From Kaistia granuli DSM 23481 (GTDB taxonomy: Bacteria > Pseudomonadota > Alphaproteobacteria > Rhizobiales > Kaistiaceae): DNA of 64,000 bases. Each line of letters begins with the position of its first letter. The first letter of the stretch is position 1. Below the pieces are notes generated by a model. That model ran no database searches and was not told where the DNA came from. It worked only from the letters and a program-made list of their open reading frames with translations. This document shows, in pieces, positions 52,508 through 61,498 of the stretch. Position numbers and translations under genes: made by a program. The DNA lies in NCBI RefSeq assembly GCF_000380505.1, contig NZ_AQYH01000003.1:248001-312000 (forward strand), read 5' to 3'.

Positions 52508-53965
52508 ATGATGCGTCCGGCACACGACCTCGTCCTCCGCAACGCCCAGATCTATGACGGCGCCGGCGGAGCGCCCTATCCGGGCGATGTTGCCCTAACA
52601 GGCGACCGGATCACCGCCGTCGGCGTGCGCGGCACGATCGCGCCCGGAAGCGGCGAGCGGGAGCAGGATCTCGGCGGGCTGTTGGCGGTCGCGCCGGGCT
52701 TCATCGACGCGCATACCCATGACGACCGCATCGTGCTGGACGCGCCGGACATGCTGCCCAAGATCAGCCAGGGCGTCACCTCGGTCGTCGTCGGCAATTG
52801 CGGCATCTCGCTGGCGCCGGTGACCTTCGGCGACAGCCCGCCGCCGCCAATGAACCTGCTCGGCGACGCCAGCGCTTATGAATTTCCCAATTTCGCCGCC
52901 TATGCCGCGGCGATCTCCCGGGCGGTCCCGGCAGTCAACATCGCGGCATTGATCGGCCATTCGGCGCTGCGCCTCGCCACCATGCGCGACATCGGCGAAA
53001 AGGCGTCGCCGAACGAGATCGCCGCCATGCAGGCGCATGCCGACGAGGCGATGGCGCATGGCGCCATCGGTCTCTCGAGCGGCCTGTTCTATCCGACGAA
53101 CGCCGCCGCCGACATCGACGAGGTCACCCGCGTCGCCGGACGATTCGCCCAGCATGGCGGCGTCTATGCCACCCATATGCGCGACGAGTTCGAACATGTG
53201 CTCGACAGCATCGACGAGACGGTGACAACGGCGACGGCCGCCGGCATCCCGCTCGTCATCTCGCACCACAAATGCGCGGGCGTCCACAATTGGGGCCGCA
53301 CGCTGCAGACGCTGCCGAAGATCGAGGCCGCGGCGTCGCACCATCCGGTCAATGTCGACGTCTACCCCTATGCCGCGGGCTCGACCAATCTGCGGGCCGA
53401 TCTCGTCACCGACACCTATCGGATCATGATCGCCTGGTCGCGGCCGCATCCGGAGATGGAGGCGCGGGACCTGGTTGATATCGCTGGGGAATGGGAAGTC
53501 GATATTCACGAAGCGGCACGCCGCCTGCAGCCGGCCGGCGCGATCTACTTCCAGATGGACGAGGCGGATGTCCGGCGGGTGATGAGCTCAAAGCTGGCGA
53601 TGATCGGCTCGGACGGGCTGCCACACGATCAGCATCCGCACCCACGTCTCTGGGGCACGTTTCCGCGCGTCATCGGCCACTATGCACGCGACCAGAAGCT
53701 GTTCCCGATCGAGACGGCGATCCACAAGATGACCGGCTTGCCGGCCAAGGTGTTCAAGCTCGAAGGGCGTGGGCGGATCGAGGCCGGCGCCTACGCCGAC
53801 CTCGTCGTATTCAATCCGGCGACGATCCTCGATCAAGCGACCTATGACCAGCCGCTGCGGCGCTCGATCGGCATCGAGCAGGTCTATGTCAATGGCCGGC
53901 TGTCCTTCACGGCATCCGCCGGTGTCGTCGCGCGCGCCGGCCAGTTGATTGGCGGCCGCAACTAG
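52508..53965 (+). CDS. N-acyl-D-amino acid deacylase (D-aminoacylase-type amidohydrolase)
   Basis: 485 residues, 4 bases after the RpiR gene. Amidohydrolase fold with the D-aminoacylase set: metal site HTHDDR, the Cys in VVVGNCGISLAP, FYPTNAAAD, ATHMRDE, VISHHKCAG (metal His) and IGSDGLPH (metal Asp), then GRIEAGAYADLVVF. It would release a D-amino acid from an N-acyl derivative, or hydrolyse a related cyclic amide. Linked control by a sugar-type regulator and an importer suggests a composite substrate such as an acylated or sugar-linked amine. Inference. Confidence 0.88.
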   Translation: MMRPAHDLVLRNAQIYDGAGGAPYPGDVALTGDRITAVGVRGTIAPGSGEREQDLGGLLAVAPGFIDAHTHDDRIVLDAPDMLPKISQGVTSVVVGNCGISLAPVTFGDSPPPPMNLLGDASAYEFPNFAAYAAAISRAVPAVNIAALIGHSALRLATMRDIGEKASPNEIAAMQAHADEAMAHGAIGLSSGLFYPTNAAADIDEVTRVAGRFAQHGGVYATHMRDEFEHVLDSIDETVTTATAAGIPLVISHHKCAGVHNWGRTLQTLPKIEAAASHHPVNVDVYPYAAGSTNLRADLVTDTYRIMIAWSRPHPEMEARDLVDIAGEWEVDIHEAARRLQPAGAIYFQMDEADVRRVMSSKLAMIGSDGLPHDQHPHPRLWGTFPRVIGHYARDQKLFPIETAIHKMTGLPAKVFKLEGRGRIEAGAYADLVVFNPATILDQATYDQPLRRSIGIEQVYVNGRLSFTASAGVVARAGQLIGGRN

Positions 53966-53990
53966 CGGACCGCGCGATCCGCGCCAGAGA

Positions 53991-54497
53991 CTAGCGCGAG
54001 CGATCCGCGCCGCGGCTTTCAAGAATGCGGTCGTCGACGGCGATCTCGCGCAGCAGATCCCCGAGGCCGCCGTCGGAGACCAGGTCGATGGCCTCGTGCA
54101 GCCCGCACCAGCGACGCTTGCGCTCGCCGCGTTCGCGCCACTGCAACAGCGTACCGCGCACCCGCAGGCCATACATCGTCACCCGGCAGTCGACGGAGGA
54201 CTGGTCGCGCAGGATCTTCTCATAGCCATAGGAGCCGAGCGCCAGCGCGCCGATGTCGCCAAAGACGCCAGCCTCCTCGAAAGCCTCCTGCGCCGCGCTT
54301 TCCGCCGCCGTGCGACCCTCGACGATCCAGCCCTTCGGGCATAGCCAGCGCCCGCGCTCGCGCGAGGTGACGAGAAGGATCCGGACATCGCCCTTCTTGT
54401 CCCGTCGCCATGGCAAGGCACCAAACTGCTGGTAGGTGTCCCCGGGCTCGAGGACGGCACGCCGCAGCGTAGGACGCTCCAGGATGAGTTCGTCCAT
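53991..54497 (-). CDS. NUDIX hydrolase
   Basis: 168 residues from MDELILERPTLRR, with GGAGGCG upstream. The Nudix box is GRTAAESAAQEAFEEAGVFG, where the usual REXXEE has Gln for Arg (QEAFEE); the preceding WLCPKGW is typical. It resembles the DIPP-like NUDIX proteins common in Rhizobiales, which cleave diphosphoinositol polyphosphates or diadenosine polyphosphates. Its ATG overlaps the stop of the zinc-ribbon ORF as TGATG. Confidence 0.9.
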   Translation of the reverse strand: MDELILERPTLRRAVLEPGDTYQQFGALPWRRDKKGDVRILLVTSRERGRWLCPKGWIVEGRTAAESAAQEAFEEAGVFGDIGALALGSYGYEKILRDQSSVDCRVTMYGLRVRGTLLQWRERGERKRRWCGLHEAIDLVSDGGLGDLLREIAVDDRILESRGADRSR

Positions 54498-54655
54498 CAG
54501 AGCACGCCTCCGCATTGCGCTTCGCGCGGCGGCTGCCGATGCGAATCGGCGTCCCGAGCCCTTACAGGGCTGGCGCACCAAACGCAGCGTATGGCGGACC
54601 GTGGCGAGATTCTCTCGCAGGTTTCGCAGATCAGGGAAGAAAACAGTCCAGACAT
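54497..54655 (-). CDS. 52-residue zinc-ribbon protein coupled to the NUDIX gene
   Basis: The sequence begins MSGLFSSLICETCERISPR and contains CETC, 11 residues, then CVWC: two CxxC knuckles that would bind one zinc. A tail of about 25 residues is basic/polar and ends CGGVL. The start at 54655 has GGAG eight bases upstream, and the stop forms a TGATG junction with the NUDIX start. Both support a real gene that was too short for most gene finders. Function unknown; a regulator or partner of the NUDIX enzyme is possible. Confidence 0.65.
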   Translation of the reverse strand: MSGLFSSLICETCERISPRSAIRCVWCASPVRARDADSHRQPPREAQCGGVL

Positions 54656-55711
54656 GAAAGGCTCCGGATGCGTGTCGTCAACGAGACACGACGTATTGGC
54701 CGCAAATCGACGATTTGGAGTCCGGAGTGGAGGGAACTGCGCGGTTTTCAGTTCGGCATGGATCCACATCCGGACAAATCACGCGTTTTCCCGGAGCGCC
54801 TCAAACTCGATAAAGAGATCATCAAAGACATGATGAACTTCATAATCCACGATTCTGACTGAAATATGATGCAGCATAGGAAAGCGCTGACGCTGTCACA
54901 AGTTGTTTCAGCGACGGATCAAACGTGCGCATGATTTCGCGTTTCGGCTCGAACGTTGTCACCGCAGCCTGGAAAGTCGTCAACCGGGCCCAATCCGGGC
55001 CCGCGTAGCACCAAGACATGGCCCGGACGACGCGGAATGGCACACCGACGGCCCAGACAGTGCTGATGACGCCCTTTCCGGCATCTGCACAAGATGGATG
55101 CTTCGTCCGAGCCACCGCGTGCGCCGACGATCTGGCCGCGGCCCAGTCGCGCGAAGACCCGCCCTCCGGCAGTGCGGCTGCCGGTTCCTGCCGAAGACAG
55201 GTGACGCTCCGGTCTCAGCATCACCGGCGCACTACATCTTATTGACGCATATCCAAGTTGATGCAACCATTGCGAAGCAATCGCGATAGGCTCCTTGCCG
55301 ACGGCTGATTGTAGCCCGTCGACACCCTGCCCTGGTTGTCGACGGGCGCTCCGGTTCAGCGCGCAAGGCCCAGCGATTCGCGGACACTATGGTTCGCGTG
55401 CATGGCGCGCCGCTCTGCCCCATGCCATGCCATCCGGCGGAGTTTGAGATCGCGTCTCAGGCTGTTGCGGGTTCACGCGACACCATCCATGCCCCCACAC
55501 CCCAAATGCCATCGCCAAGAGTGACAACGTGCGCCATGCGCGGCAGCCATCCAGCTAATTGGAGACGAAGGAATGGGATGGCGCGAGGCAGCTGCGTCAC
55601 AACGACCGTAGTCGATGCCGGAAGACAGCACGGATGATCGGTCAGTTAAAGGACAGAGTTCCGCGAACTCTGTTGTCTCTCGTCTGTCGCTTGAAAAAGA
55701 GAAGTAGGTGT
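54656..55711. other. 1056-base stretch without a supported gene
   Basis: Short frames exist on both strands, but none has a convincing start, family match or signal peptide. The stretch 54780-54900 is more A+T-rich than the surroundings. A perfect hairpin, GCCCGTCGACA (55314-55324) / TGTCGACGGGC (55337-55347), is the only strong structure. The region may hold small RNAs, promoters and decayed genes. No repeat of the tRNA end and no recombinase was found, so there is no direct sign of an integrated element. Confidence 0.5.
55314..55347. other. isolated perfect hairpin in non-coding DNA
   Basis: Eleven-base perfect arms around a 12-base loop (CCCTGCCCTGGT), not next to a gene end. It is not followed by T residues on either strand within a few bases. 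Confidence 0.5.
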
Positions 55712-55788
55712 TGGTCGGAACGGCAGGATTTGAACCTGCGACCCCTTGTCCCCCAGACAAGTGCGCTACCAGGCTGCGCTACGCTCCG
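55712..55788 (-). tRNA. tRNA-Pro (anticodon GGG)
   Basis: A 77-base cloverleaf on the minus strand. Acceptor stem CGGAGCG / CGTTCCG, D arm with GCGC stems, anticodon stem CTTGT / ACAAG around loop CTGGGGG (anticodon GGG), T arm GCAGGTTCAAATCCTGC, discriminator A and an encoded CCA end. It reads CCC and CCU proline codons. Confidence 0.97.
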
Positions 55789-56085
55789 TCACCAGCGGAT
55801 CCAAATCCGCATTTCCTTCCAGAGGCTTGCCTCCGGAGCGGTCGAAACCGCAGCGGCGTCGATGGGGTCGACTGCCGATGCGCCGCTGGTAGCATGGTTC
55901 GATCGGACTTGTCACCGGCAATCTGGTCGAAGCCGAAGGATGCGACGCTCATTTCAGTGGATTGAGCCGAAACAACGTCGTCCTGCGGGAAAAGCGCCGT
56001 CCATACGGCTGGCACCCCTCGTCGGCGACGTCCTTCGCCTTCGACGAGTGCGCATTCGCGCCGGAGGAGTTCAGCTCCTGACGGG
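55789..56085. other. 297-base stretch without a gene
   Basis: Lies between the tRNA gene and the MerR gene end. Contains the upstream region of tRNA-Pro. I see no coding frame with support and no strong hairpin. Confidence 0.5.
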
Positions 56086-56970
56086 CTAGCGCACGTTATC
56101 GAGGATGCGCTTGCATTCGAGCAGTTCCATCAGCGTCGCCTGCAACTGCTCGCGATCGGATCTCGACATCGATAGGCCGCCCCCTGCGGCTGCTGGTCGG
56201 TTCGCCGGATGCGACATGCCGGCGTCTTCAGACACCTGCTCCGGGTCGTCCCATTCGGAATCGACGGGATGCGATGCCGCCGAATCACGCCGTGCCGACG
56301 CACCGGGCGCATAGGGCGAATCATGCCGGACCGGTTCCGGCCCGCGATCCGGCGGCCGCGGCAAGTCGGCCGTCACCGGCGGTCGATAGTCATCGGCGGA
56401 AGACTGGAGATCCGGCGGCGCAGCCGGGATCCGCGAGGGGCCCGGCGACGGTTCGACACGACCACCATGATAGGCCTGTTGCGGCCGGTCGGCGGGCGCG
56501 CGCACGGACGGCGCCGCCGCGTGACGGCCAGCGTCGAGGTCGTCGCGCGAAAATACCGGTTCGCGGCGCCCGCCCCTGTCCCCGTCGTCCTGCGGGGCGT
56601 CGTCGAAGTCGCCGCCATCCTGATCGGAATCGAAATCCTGGGCGATGTCGTCGCCGTAATCGTCGGGCTCGTCACCTTCGGGAGCGGGGTCGAGGCCCAT
56701 GCCCTGGCCGGCGCCGATGACATGGCGCGGCCCCTGTTCCTTCAGGATCCGCTGTACACCCTTGATCGTATAGCCTTCGCCATAGAGCAACCGCCGGATA
56801 CCACGCAACAGGTCGACGTCATCGGGGCGGTAATAGCGTCTCCCGCCCCCCCGCTTCATCGGCTTGATCTGTGTGAACCGGGTCTCCCAGAACCGCAGGA
56901 CATGCTGTGGCAGGTCGAGTTCCTCGGCCACCTCACTGATCGTCCGGAAGGCATCAGGACCCTTGGACAT
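56086..56970 (-). CDS. MerR family transcriptional regulator
   Basis: 294 residues from the ATG at 56970 (the TTG one codon before is not needed). An N-terminal MerR winged helix of about 75 residues: [25 protein letters not shown], shortened to its core [16 protein letters not shown], then [18 protein letters not shown] and [15 protein letters not shown]. It is followed by a long acidic and proline-rich tail of about 190 residues, predicted disordered, and a short C-terminal helix [17 protein letters not shown]. This class sits beside ihfA in many Alphaproteobacteria. Ligand and targets unknown; there are no Cys metal ligands in the tail, so it is not a metal sensor. Confidence 0.88.
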   Translation of the reverse strand: MSKGPDAFRTISEVAEELDLPQHVLRFWETRFTQIKPMKRGGGRRYYRPDDVDLLRGIRRLLYGEGYTIKGVQRILKEQGPRHVIGAGQGMGLDPAPEGDEPDDYGDDIAQDFDSDQDGGDFDDAPQDDGDRGGRREPVFSRDDLDAGRHAAAPSVRAPADRPQQAYHGGRVEPSPGPSRIPAAPPDLQSSADDYRPPVTADLPRPPDRGPEPVRHDSPYAPGASARRDSAASHPVDSEWDDPEQVSEDAGMSHPANRPAAAGGGLSMSRSDREQLQATLMELLECKRILDNVR

Positions 56971-57012
56971 CAACTCTCACGCTCTGGCGCCCGCTTCGTC
57001 CGGCTGCGGTAA

Positions 57013-57342
57013 TCACTCGTCCTCGGATGTGTCATGCCCGTTCGGGACGAGAGAGCCATTGATCCTCTGCTTGAGGACATTGCTGGGCTTGAAGACCATC
57101 ACGCGGCGCGGTGCGATGGGAACCTCTTCGCCCGTCTTCGGATTGCGCCCGACCCGCTCTCCCTTGGAGCGGACGAGAAACGACCCGAATGACGATAGTT
57201 TGACAGATTCGCCCCTGACAATGCACGCACTGATCTCATCGAGAACCAGTTCGACCAGATCCGCGGATTCCGTCCGCGAAAGGCCGACTTTCTGATACAC
57301 CGCCTCACAAAGGTCGGCGCGCGTCACCGTCTTGCCTGACAT
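57013..57342 (-). CDS. ihfA: integration host factor subunit alpha
   Basis: 109 residues. The HU/IHF fold is clear: [30 protein letters not shown] and [20 protein letters not shown], including the Pro in the beta arm that intercalates DNA. It pairs with IHF-beta to bend DNA in transcription, recombination and replication. It lies in the conserved order MerR-ihfA-fabH-plsX, here all on the minus strand. Confidence 0.95.
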   Translation of the reverse strand: MSGKTVTRADLCEAVYQKVGLSRTESADLVELVLDEISACIVRGESVKLSSFGSFLVRSKGERVGRNPKTGEEVPIAPRRVMVFKPSNVLKQRINGSLVPNGHDTSEDE

Positions 57343-57464
57343 GGCCTCGTTTCCCGATGTTCTGCTTGGCGACCCAACGTCACTTCCCCTTCGGCAAGCC
57401 TATTGCCAGACCGGGGACCGGTCAACGTCCTTGATCCTAAGACGCGGGTATCTCTGACGTATTC

Positions 57465-58442
57465 CTACCAGCGCAGCAGGACGGAGCCCCAGGTGAACCC
57501 GCCGCCCATGGCTTCGAGCAGGACGAGATCGCCCCGTTTGATCCGCCCGTCGTCGCGCGCGACGGAAAGGGCGAGCGGAATCGACGCGGCGGACGTGTTG
57601 CCGTGCAGCGAAACGGTGCGCACGACCTTGTCGCTCTCGATGCCGAGCTTCTTGGCGCTGCCGTCGATGATGCGCAGATTGGCCTGATGCGGCACGAACC
57701 AGTCGACGTCCTTCGCCTCGTAGCCAGTAGCGCGGAACGCGTCCTCGATCACGTCGGTGATCATGCCGACCGCATGCTTGAAGACTTCGCGGCCCTCCAT
57801 GCGCAGGTGACCGACCGTGCCCGTCGAGGAAGGCCCGCCATCGACATAGAGCTTCTCGCGGTGGCGACCGTCAGAACGCAGATGCGTCGTTAGGACGCCG
57901 CGATCCTCGCGGGTCCCGTCCTGGACGGAGGCGCCGAGAATGACGGCGCCGGCGCCGTCGCCGAACAGCACGCAGGTGGTGCGATCGGTCCAGTCGAGGA
58001 TGCGCGAGAAGGTCTCGGCGCCGATGACCAGGATGCGCTTCGCCTGGCTGGCGCGGATGAACGCATCCGCCGTCGACAGGGCAAAGACGAAGCCGGAACA
58101 GACGGCCTGCATGTCGAACGCCGCGCCGTGCTCCATGCCGAGCTTGCGCTGGACGGTGACGGCGGTCGCCGGAAACGTGTCATCCGGAGTGGCCGTCGCG
58201 ACGATGATCATGTCGATCTCGCCGATGGAGAGCCCGGCATCCGCCAGCGCCAGCTTGGCGGCGGCGGTCGCCAGATCGGAGGTCAGCTCGCCTTCGGCGG
58301 CGATGTGCCGCTCACGGATACCGGTGCGCTGGACGATCCAGTCGTCGGAGGTTTCCACCATTTCCGACAGCTGGGCGTTGGTCAGGGTCTTCTCGGGCAG
58401 GTAGCTTCCACAACCGAGGACGACCGAACGGATGAAACTCAC
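57465..58442 (-). CDS. fabH: 3-oxoacyl-ACP synthase III
   Basis: 325 residues from a GTG overlapping the plsX stop (GTGA). Catalytic Cys in [12 protein letters not shown] (near residue 113), His in VPHQANLRI and Asn in [12 protein letters not shown]. The KAS III family starts fatty acid synthesis by condensing acetyl-CoA with malonyl-ACP. Coupling to plsX is standard for the group and links fatty acid and phospholipid synthesis. Confidence 0.96.
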   Translation of the reverse strand: MSFIRSVVLGCGSYLPEKTLTNAQLSEMVETSDDWIVQRTGIRERHIAAEGELTSDLATAAAKLALADAGLSIGEIDMIIVATATPDDTFPATAVTVQRKLGMEHGAAFDMQAVCSGFVFALSTADAFIRASQAKRILVIGAETFSRILDWTDRTTCVLFGDGAGAVILGASVQDGTREDRGVLTTHLRSDGRHREKLYVDGGPSSTGTVGHLRMEGREVFKHAVGMITDVIEDAFRATGYEAKDVDWFVPHQANLRIIDGSAKKLGIESDKVVRTVSLHGNTSAASIPLALSVARDDGRIKRGDLVLLEAMGGGFTWGSVLLRW

Positions 58443-59509
58443 ATCACACCTTCATCGACGATCTCGGCGACGCCCCGCGCGAAACCGGCGCGGTGATAGT
58501 CGGTGAGATCCTGATTGATCTTGGACAGGAAGTCGTTCCTGGACATGCTGTAGCCGACTTCGATGGCGTTGGCGAAGCCGACGCCGTCCGTGCCGCCATG
58601 GCTCTTGATCACAATGCCGTTCAGACCGAGCAGCACGGCGCCGTTCGAGGCGCGCGGATCGAGCTTCTGGCGCAGTTGCTGGAAGGCGCCCTTGGCGAAC
58701 AGATAGCCGATCTTGCCCATCAGCGTCCGGCTCATCGCATCGCGCAGATGCGTCGAGATCTGGCGCGCCGTGCCTTCGGCGGTCTTGAGCGCGATGTTGC
58801 CGGCGAAGGCTTCCGTGACGACGACGTCGACCGTGCCCTTGCCGATATCGTCACCCTCGACGAAGCCCATGTAGCGCAGATGCTTGAGATCGGCCTCACG
58901 CAGGAGCTGTCCGGCGACGCGGACCTCCTCGAGACCCTTCATCTCCTCGACGCCGATATTGAGCAGGCCGACGGTCGGCTTCTCGATATCCAGGATCGCC
59001 CGTGCCATCGCGCCGCCCAACATGGCGAAGTCGATCAGCTGCTGGGCATCCGCGTTGATGGTCGCGCCGACATCGAGGACGATGCTCTCGCCGCGCAGCG
59101 TCGGCCAGATCGCCGCCAGTGCGGGACGCTCGATGCCCGCCATGGTGCGCAGGCAGAACTTCGACATTGCCATCAGCGCGCCGGTGTTGCCGGCAGAAAG
59201 CGCGGCGTCCGCCTCGCCCTTCTTCACGGCTTCCAGCGCACGCCACATCGACGACTTCCAGCGGCCCTTGCGGAGCGCCTGGCTGGGTTTGTCGTCCATC
59301 TGAACGGTGACGTCGCAATGGGTGAAGGTCGAGACGGCCTTGACCCGCGGGTAGGACTCAAGAAGCGGAAGAACCGCCTTCTCCTCGCCAAAGAGCTGGT
59401 AGCGCAGCTCGGGGCGACGGACGAGGGCAATATCGGCACCCGCGAGCACTGTCGCGGGGCCGTTGTCGCCGCCCATCGCGTCGATCGCTATCTTTATCGC
59501 TTGAACCAT
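58439..59509 (-). CDS. plsX: phosphate acyltransferase
   Basis: 356 residues from [18 protein letters not shown], where PlsX proteins begin. Family marks are [33 protein letters not shown] and [15 protein letters not shown]. It makes acyl-phosphate from acyl-ACP for PlsY, at the inner membrane face. The longer open frame to 59596 has no support. Confidence 0.96.
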   Translation of the reverse strand: MVQAIKIAIDAMGGDNGPATVLAGADIALVRRPELRYQLFGEEKAVLPLLESYPRVKAVSTFTHCDVTVQMDDKPSQALRKGRWKSSMWRALEAVKKGEADAALSAGNTGALMAMSKFCLRTMAGIERPALAAIWPTLRGESIVLDVGATINADAQQLIDFAMLGGAMARAILDIEKPTVGLLNIGVEEMKGLEEVRVAGQLLREADLKHLRYMGFVEGDDIGKGTVDVVVTEAFAGNIALKTAEGTARQISTHLRDAMSRTLMGKIGYLFAKGAFQQLRQKLDPRASNGAVLLGLNGIVIKSHGGTDGVGFANAIEVGYSMSRNDFLSKINQDLTDYHRAGFARGVAEIVDEGVM

Positions 59510-59636
59510 TCCGCCCCTGTTCGACGCGGCCGCTCTGAGCGAAGGCCCGGCGACGACGGCGCTGGAAAATAACTGTTTCGGCCGGTGAAACAACACCCTT
59601 CTGATGACCGTGTGGCCGATTCATGGCCTTTCGCTA

Positions 59637-60176
59637 TCATTTGTCGCGCAGTTTCGATAGCGCCGCAAATGGCGAGGCGCCGTTATCAACGTCCTCGTCC
59701 CCGTCGTTGACGAGCGTCGCACCAGGCGCGCGCGGATAGGGATCGAGCGCCAGGGCGAACTGCTCTGCCAGGATCGGCCCCAGGTCGATCGAGTTGCCTT
59801 CGAGCGGCTCCGGCGGATCCTCCTCGTCATAGATGACGATCACTTCGGCCTCGGCGACGGTCTTCGGATCGGCGGCGATCGCATCGGCGGGAAGGAAGCT
59901 CAGCGAGAAGCGGTGGTCCATATGCGACGGAACCGGCTGCAGCGTAACTACGCAGGCCTGGACCAGATCAGCACGCAGGCGTCCGTCCACCTTGACGCCG
60001 AGCTGGCCCCAGGGCGCGATGACGAGATCCGCCTCGAAGGTGTCGAGAGCGAGAAGCTCGAACTGCTGCTGCAGCGCCGCCCGCTCGGCGGCGTCGGCGA
60101 CGACCTGCTGCTTCTGCGGCGCGTTGCCGAGATGCGAGACGTCGAAGGTACGGGTGAAAGGGGTTTCGGTCATCAT
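59637..60176 (-). CDS. DUF177 domain-containing protein
   Basis: 179 residues; the start ATG at 60176 overlaps the upstream stop as ATGA, and a second ATG follows at 60173. The DUF177/YceD pattern is visible from FTRTFDVSHLG at the N-terminus through the acidic NSIDLGPILAEQFALALDPYPRAPG, of which NSIDLGPILAEQFALALDP is diagnostic. YceD-type proteins sit upstream of rpmF-plsX in many bacteria and are linked to rRNA processing, but the function here is not settled. It is 127 bases from plsX. Confidence 0.88.
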   Translation of the reverse strand: MMTETPFTRTFDVSHLGNAPQKQQVVADAAERAALQQQFELLALDTFEADLVIAPWGQLGVKVDGRLRADLVQACVVTLQPVPSHMDHRFSLSFLPADAIAADPKTVAEAEVIVIYDEEDPPEPLEGNSIDLGPILAEQFALALDPYPRAPGATLVNDGDEDVDNGASPFAALSKLRDK

Positions 60177-60724
60177 GCTGCCGCCGGCGGGGATGGAAGG
60201 GGGGAATAGGCGAGATCGCCGGTCAGCAGCGTCGCGAGCGGTTGGGCCGCGAGCGACTTGACCGACGAATCGGCATAGTCGGCGATCCGGGCCGCGGCGC
60301 CTTCCGGCGCGCCATCCGGAAATACGTTGCGCTCGATCGCATCGCCGAGCGCGGCGCGATCGCCGCTCTCCAGCGCCTCGTCATAGGCGCGGATGCGGCC
60401 GAAGAACGCCTCGGCCATCTTCTTCAGCTTCTTCGGGACCGAGATATCGCCGACACCCATTTCGCGCAGCGTGCCGTCCATGTCCTTCAGGAAGATGTCG
60501 AAGACGTCCTGACCGACCTGGCGATCGCTCTCATTCTCCGACTTCAGGCGATGAAACAGCAGGAAACCGTGCAGCACGATCATGTCGAAACGGCCGTCGA
60601 GCGTGTCCGGAACGCTGAACTCGGTATAGAGCGCCGGTTGGCGCGCCTGTGCCACGATGGCGCCGTAAAGCGAATATGCTATGGCCTCGTTCCTGCGATT
60701 ACGAGTGAACAGGCGGCGAAACAT
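60173..60724 (-). CDS. ubiquinol-cytochrome c chaperone (CBP3-type) protein
   Basis: 183 residues. The Ubiq_cyt_C_chap domain is recognised from YSLYGAIVAQARQPALYTEF, DGRFDMIVLHGFLLFHRL and VFDIFLKDMDGTLREMGVGD. The mitochondrial relative CBP3 helps assemble cytochrome b of complex III. It is coupled by ATGA to the DUF177 gene, and divergent from bamE with a 158-base gap. Confidence 0.9.
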   Translation of the reverse strand: MFRRLFTRNRRNEAIAYSLYGAIVAQARQPALYTEFSVPDTLDGRFDMIVLHGFLLFHRLKSENESDRQVGQDVFDIFLKDMDGTLREMGVGDISVPKKLKKMAEAFFGRIRAYDEALESGDRAALGDAIERNVFPDGAPEGAAARIADYADSSVKSLAAQPLATLLTGDLAYSPLPSPPAAA

Positions 60725-60802
60725 TCAACCAGTCTCCAGATTGCGTTGGTCGGCACGGGCATGGAGACAGCGCTCTCTTGCCCTGAGATGGTGCCGCTCG
60801 CT

Positions 60803-60846
60803 GTCCTTGCAAGGACGATTGCCACGAGCCCTAGCGCACGCTAGGG
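60803..60846. promoter_or_regulatory. divergent CBP3-bamE control region with perfect palindrome
   Basis: GTCCTTGCAAGGAC (60803-60816) is a perfect 14-base palindrome. A second inverted repeat, CCCTAGC (60829-60835) / GCTAGGG (60840-60846), follows 12 bases later. Both lie upstream of the bamE ribosome binding site GAGGAG (60871-60876). The palindrome is a candidate operator for a dimeric regulator of bamE. Confidence 0.5.
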
Positions 60847-60882
60847 AGAATGCCAACCCAGTGACTGGGCGAGGAGAATGGA

Positions 60883-61410
60883 ATGGAGTTCGGCATGAGA
60901 GATCGACGCTTGGCATGCAGCCCAATCGTTCGGCGCGCCAGTGTCGGCATGCTGGCCGCGCTCGCATTGGTTTCCGTCGCAGGCTGCTCCCGGGTTACCG
61001 GCGGGGTCGGTGGTCTCGGCGGCCTGAACGAAACCTATCATTCGGGCTATGTGCCGCCGCCCAACGCCGTCGAACAGGTTCCGGTCGGCGCGAGTCGCGA
61101 GCAGGTCCAGATCGTTCTGGGATCGCCGTCGACCACGGCCGAGTATGACGGCGAAGTGTATTACTACATCAGCCAGACCCGGAAGCGGCCGGTTGCCTTC
61201 ATGAATCGCAAGGTCGTCGACCAGAAGATCCTGGCGGTCTATTTCAACAAGAAGAACGAAGTCGACCGGGTCGCCAATTACGGCATCCAGGACGGCAAGA
61301 TCTTCGATTACGTCACCCAGACGACGCCGACGAGCGGCAAGGACCAGGGCTTCCTGGAGCAGGTCTTGACCGGAACCGTCGGCATGGGCAGCAACCCGTT
61401 CGGCGGCTAA
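60883..61410 (+). CDS. bamE: outer membrane protein assembly factor BamE (OmlA/SmpA)
   Basis: 175 residues from the ATG at 60883, with GAGGAG six bases upstream. The signal peptide ends with lipobox SVAGC near residue 35. The BamE fold shows in VGASREQVQIVLGSPSTT, YYISQTRKRPVAF and KILAVYFNKKNEVDRV. It is a lipoprotein of the outer membrane beta-barrel assembly machine. The C-terminal tail PTSGKDQGFLEQVLTGTVG is the alphaproteobacterial form. It is followed by an intrinsic terminator. Confidence 0.94.
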   Translation: MEFGMRDRRLACSPIVRRASVGMLAALALVSVAGCSRVTGGVGGLGGLNETYHSGYVPPPNAVEQVPVGASREQVQIVLGSPSTTAEYDGEVYYYISQTRKRPVAFMNRKVVDQKILAVYFNKKNEVDRVANYGIQDGKIFDYVTQTTPTSGKDQGFLEQVLTGTVGMGSNPFGG

Positions 61411-61441
61411 TCCGTAGCGATCGCCTCAACACTGCATACGG

Positions 61442-61476
61442 AAAGGCCCTCCCCGCGTCGCGGAGAGGGCCTTTTT
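61442..61476 (+). terminator. intrinsic terminator between bamE and hppA
   Basis: Stem AAAGGCCCTC (61442-61451) / GAGGGCCTTT (61465-61474), one C-A mismatch, inner stem CCGC/GCGG, then TTTTT. It ends bamE transcription and may also act on hppA from the other side. Confidence 0.92.
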
Positions 61477-61498
61477 CTTGAGTAGCGTTTGAAGCTGA

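Noticed and set aside
54840-55115. 91-codon minus-strand frame in the gene-poor stretch
   Set aside because: No family match, no ribosome binding site and no domain; insufficient to call.
55712-55788. tRNA-Pro as an attachment site of an integrated element
   Set aside because: No second copy of the tRNA 3' end, no integrase and no shift to foreign genes were seen.
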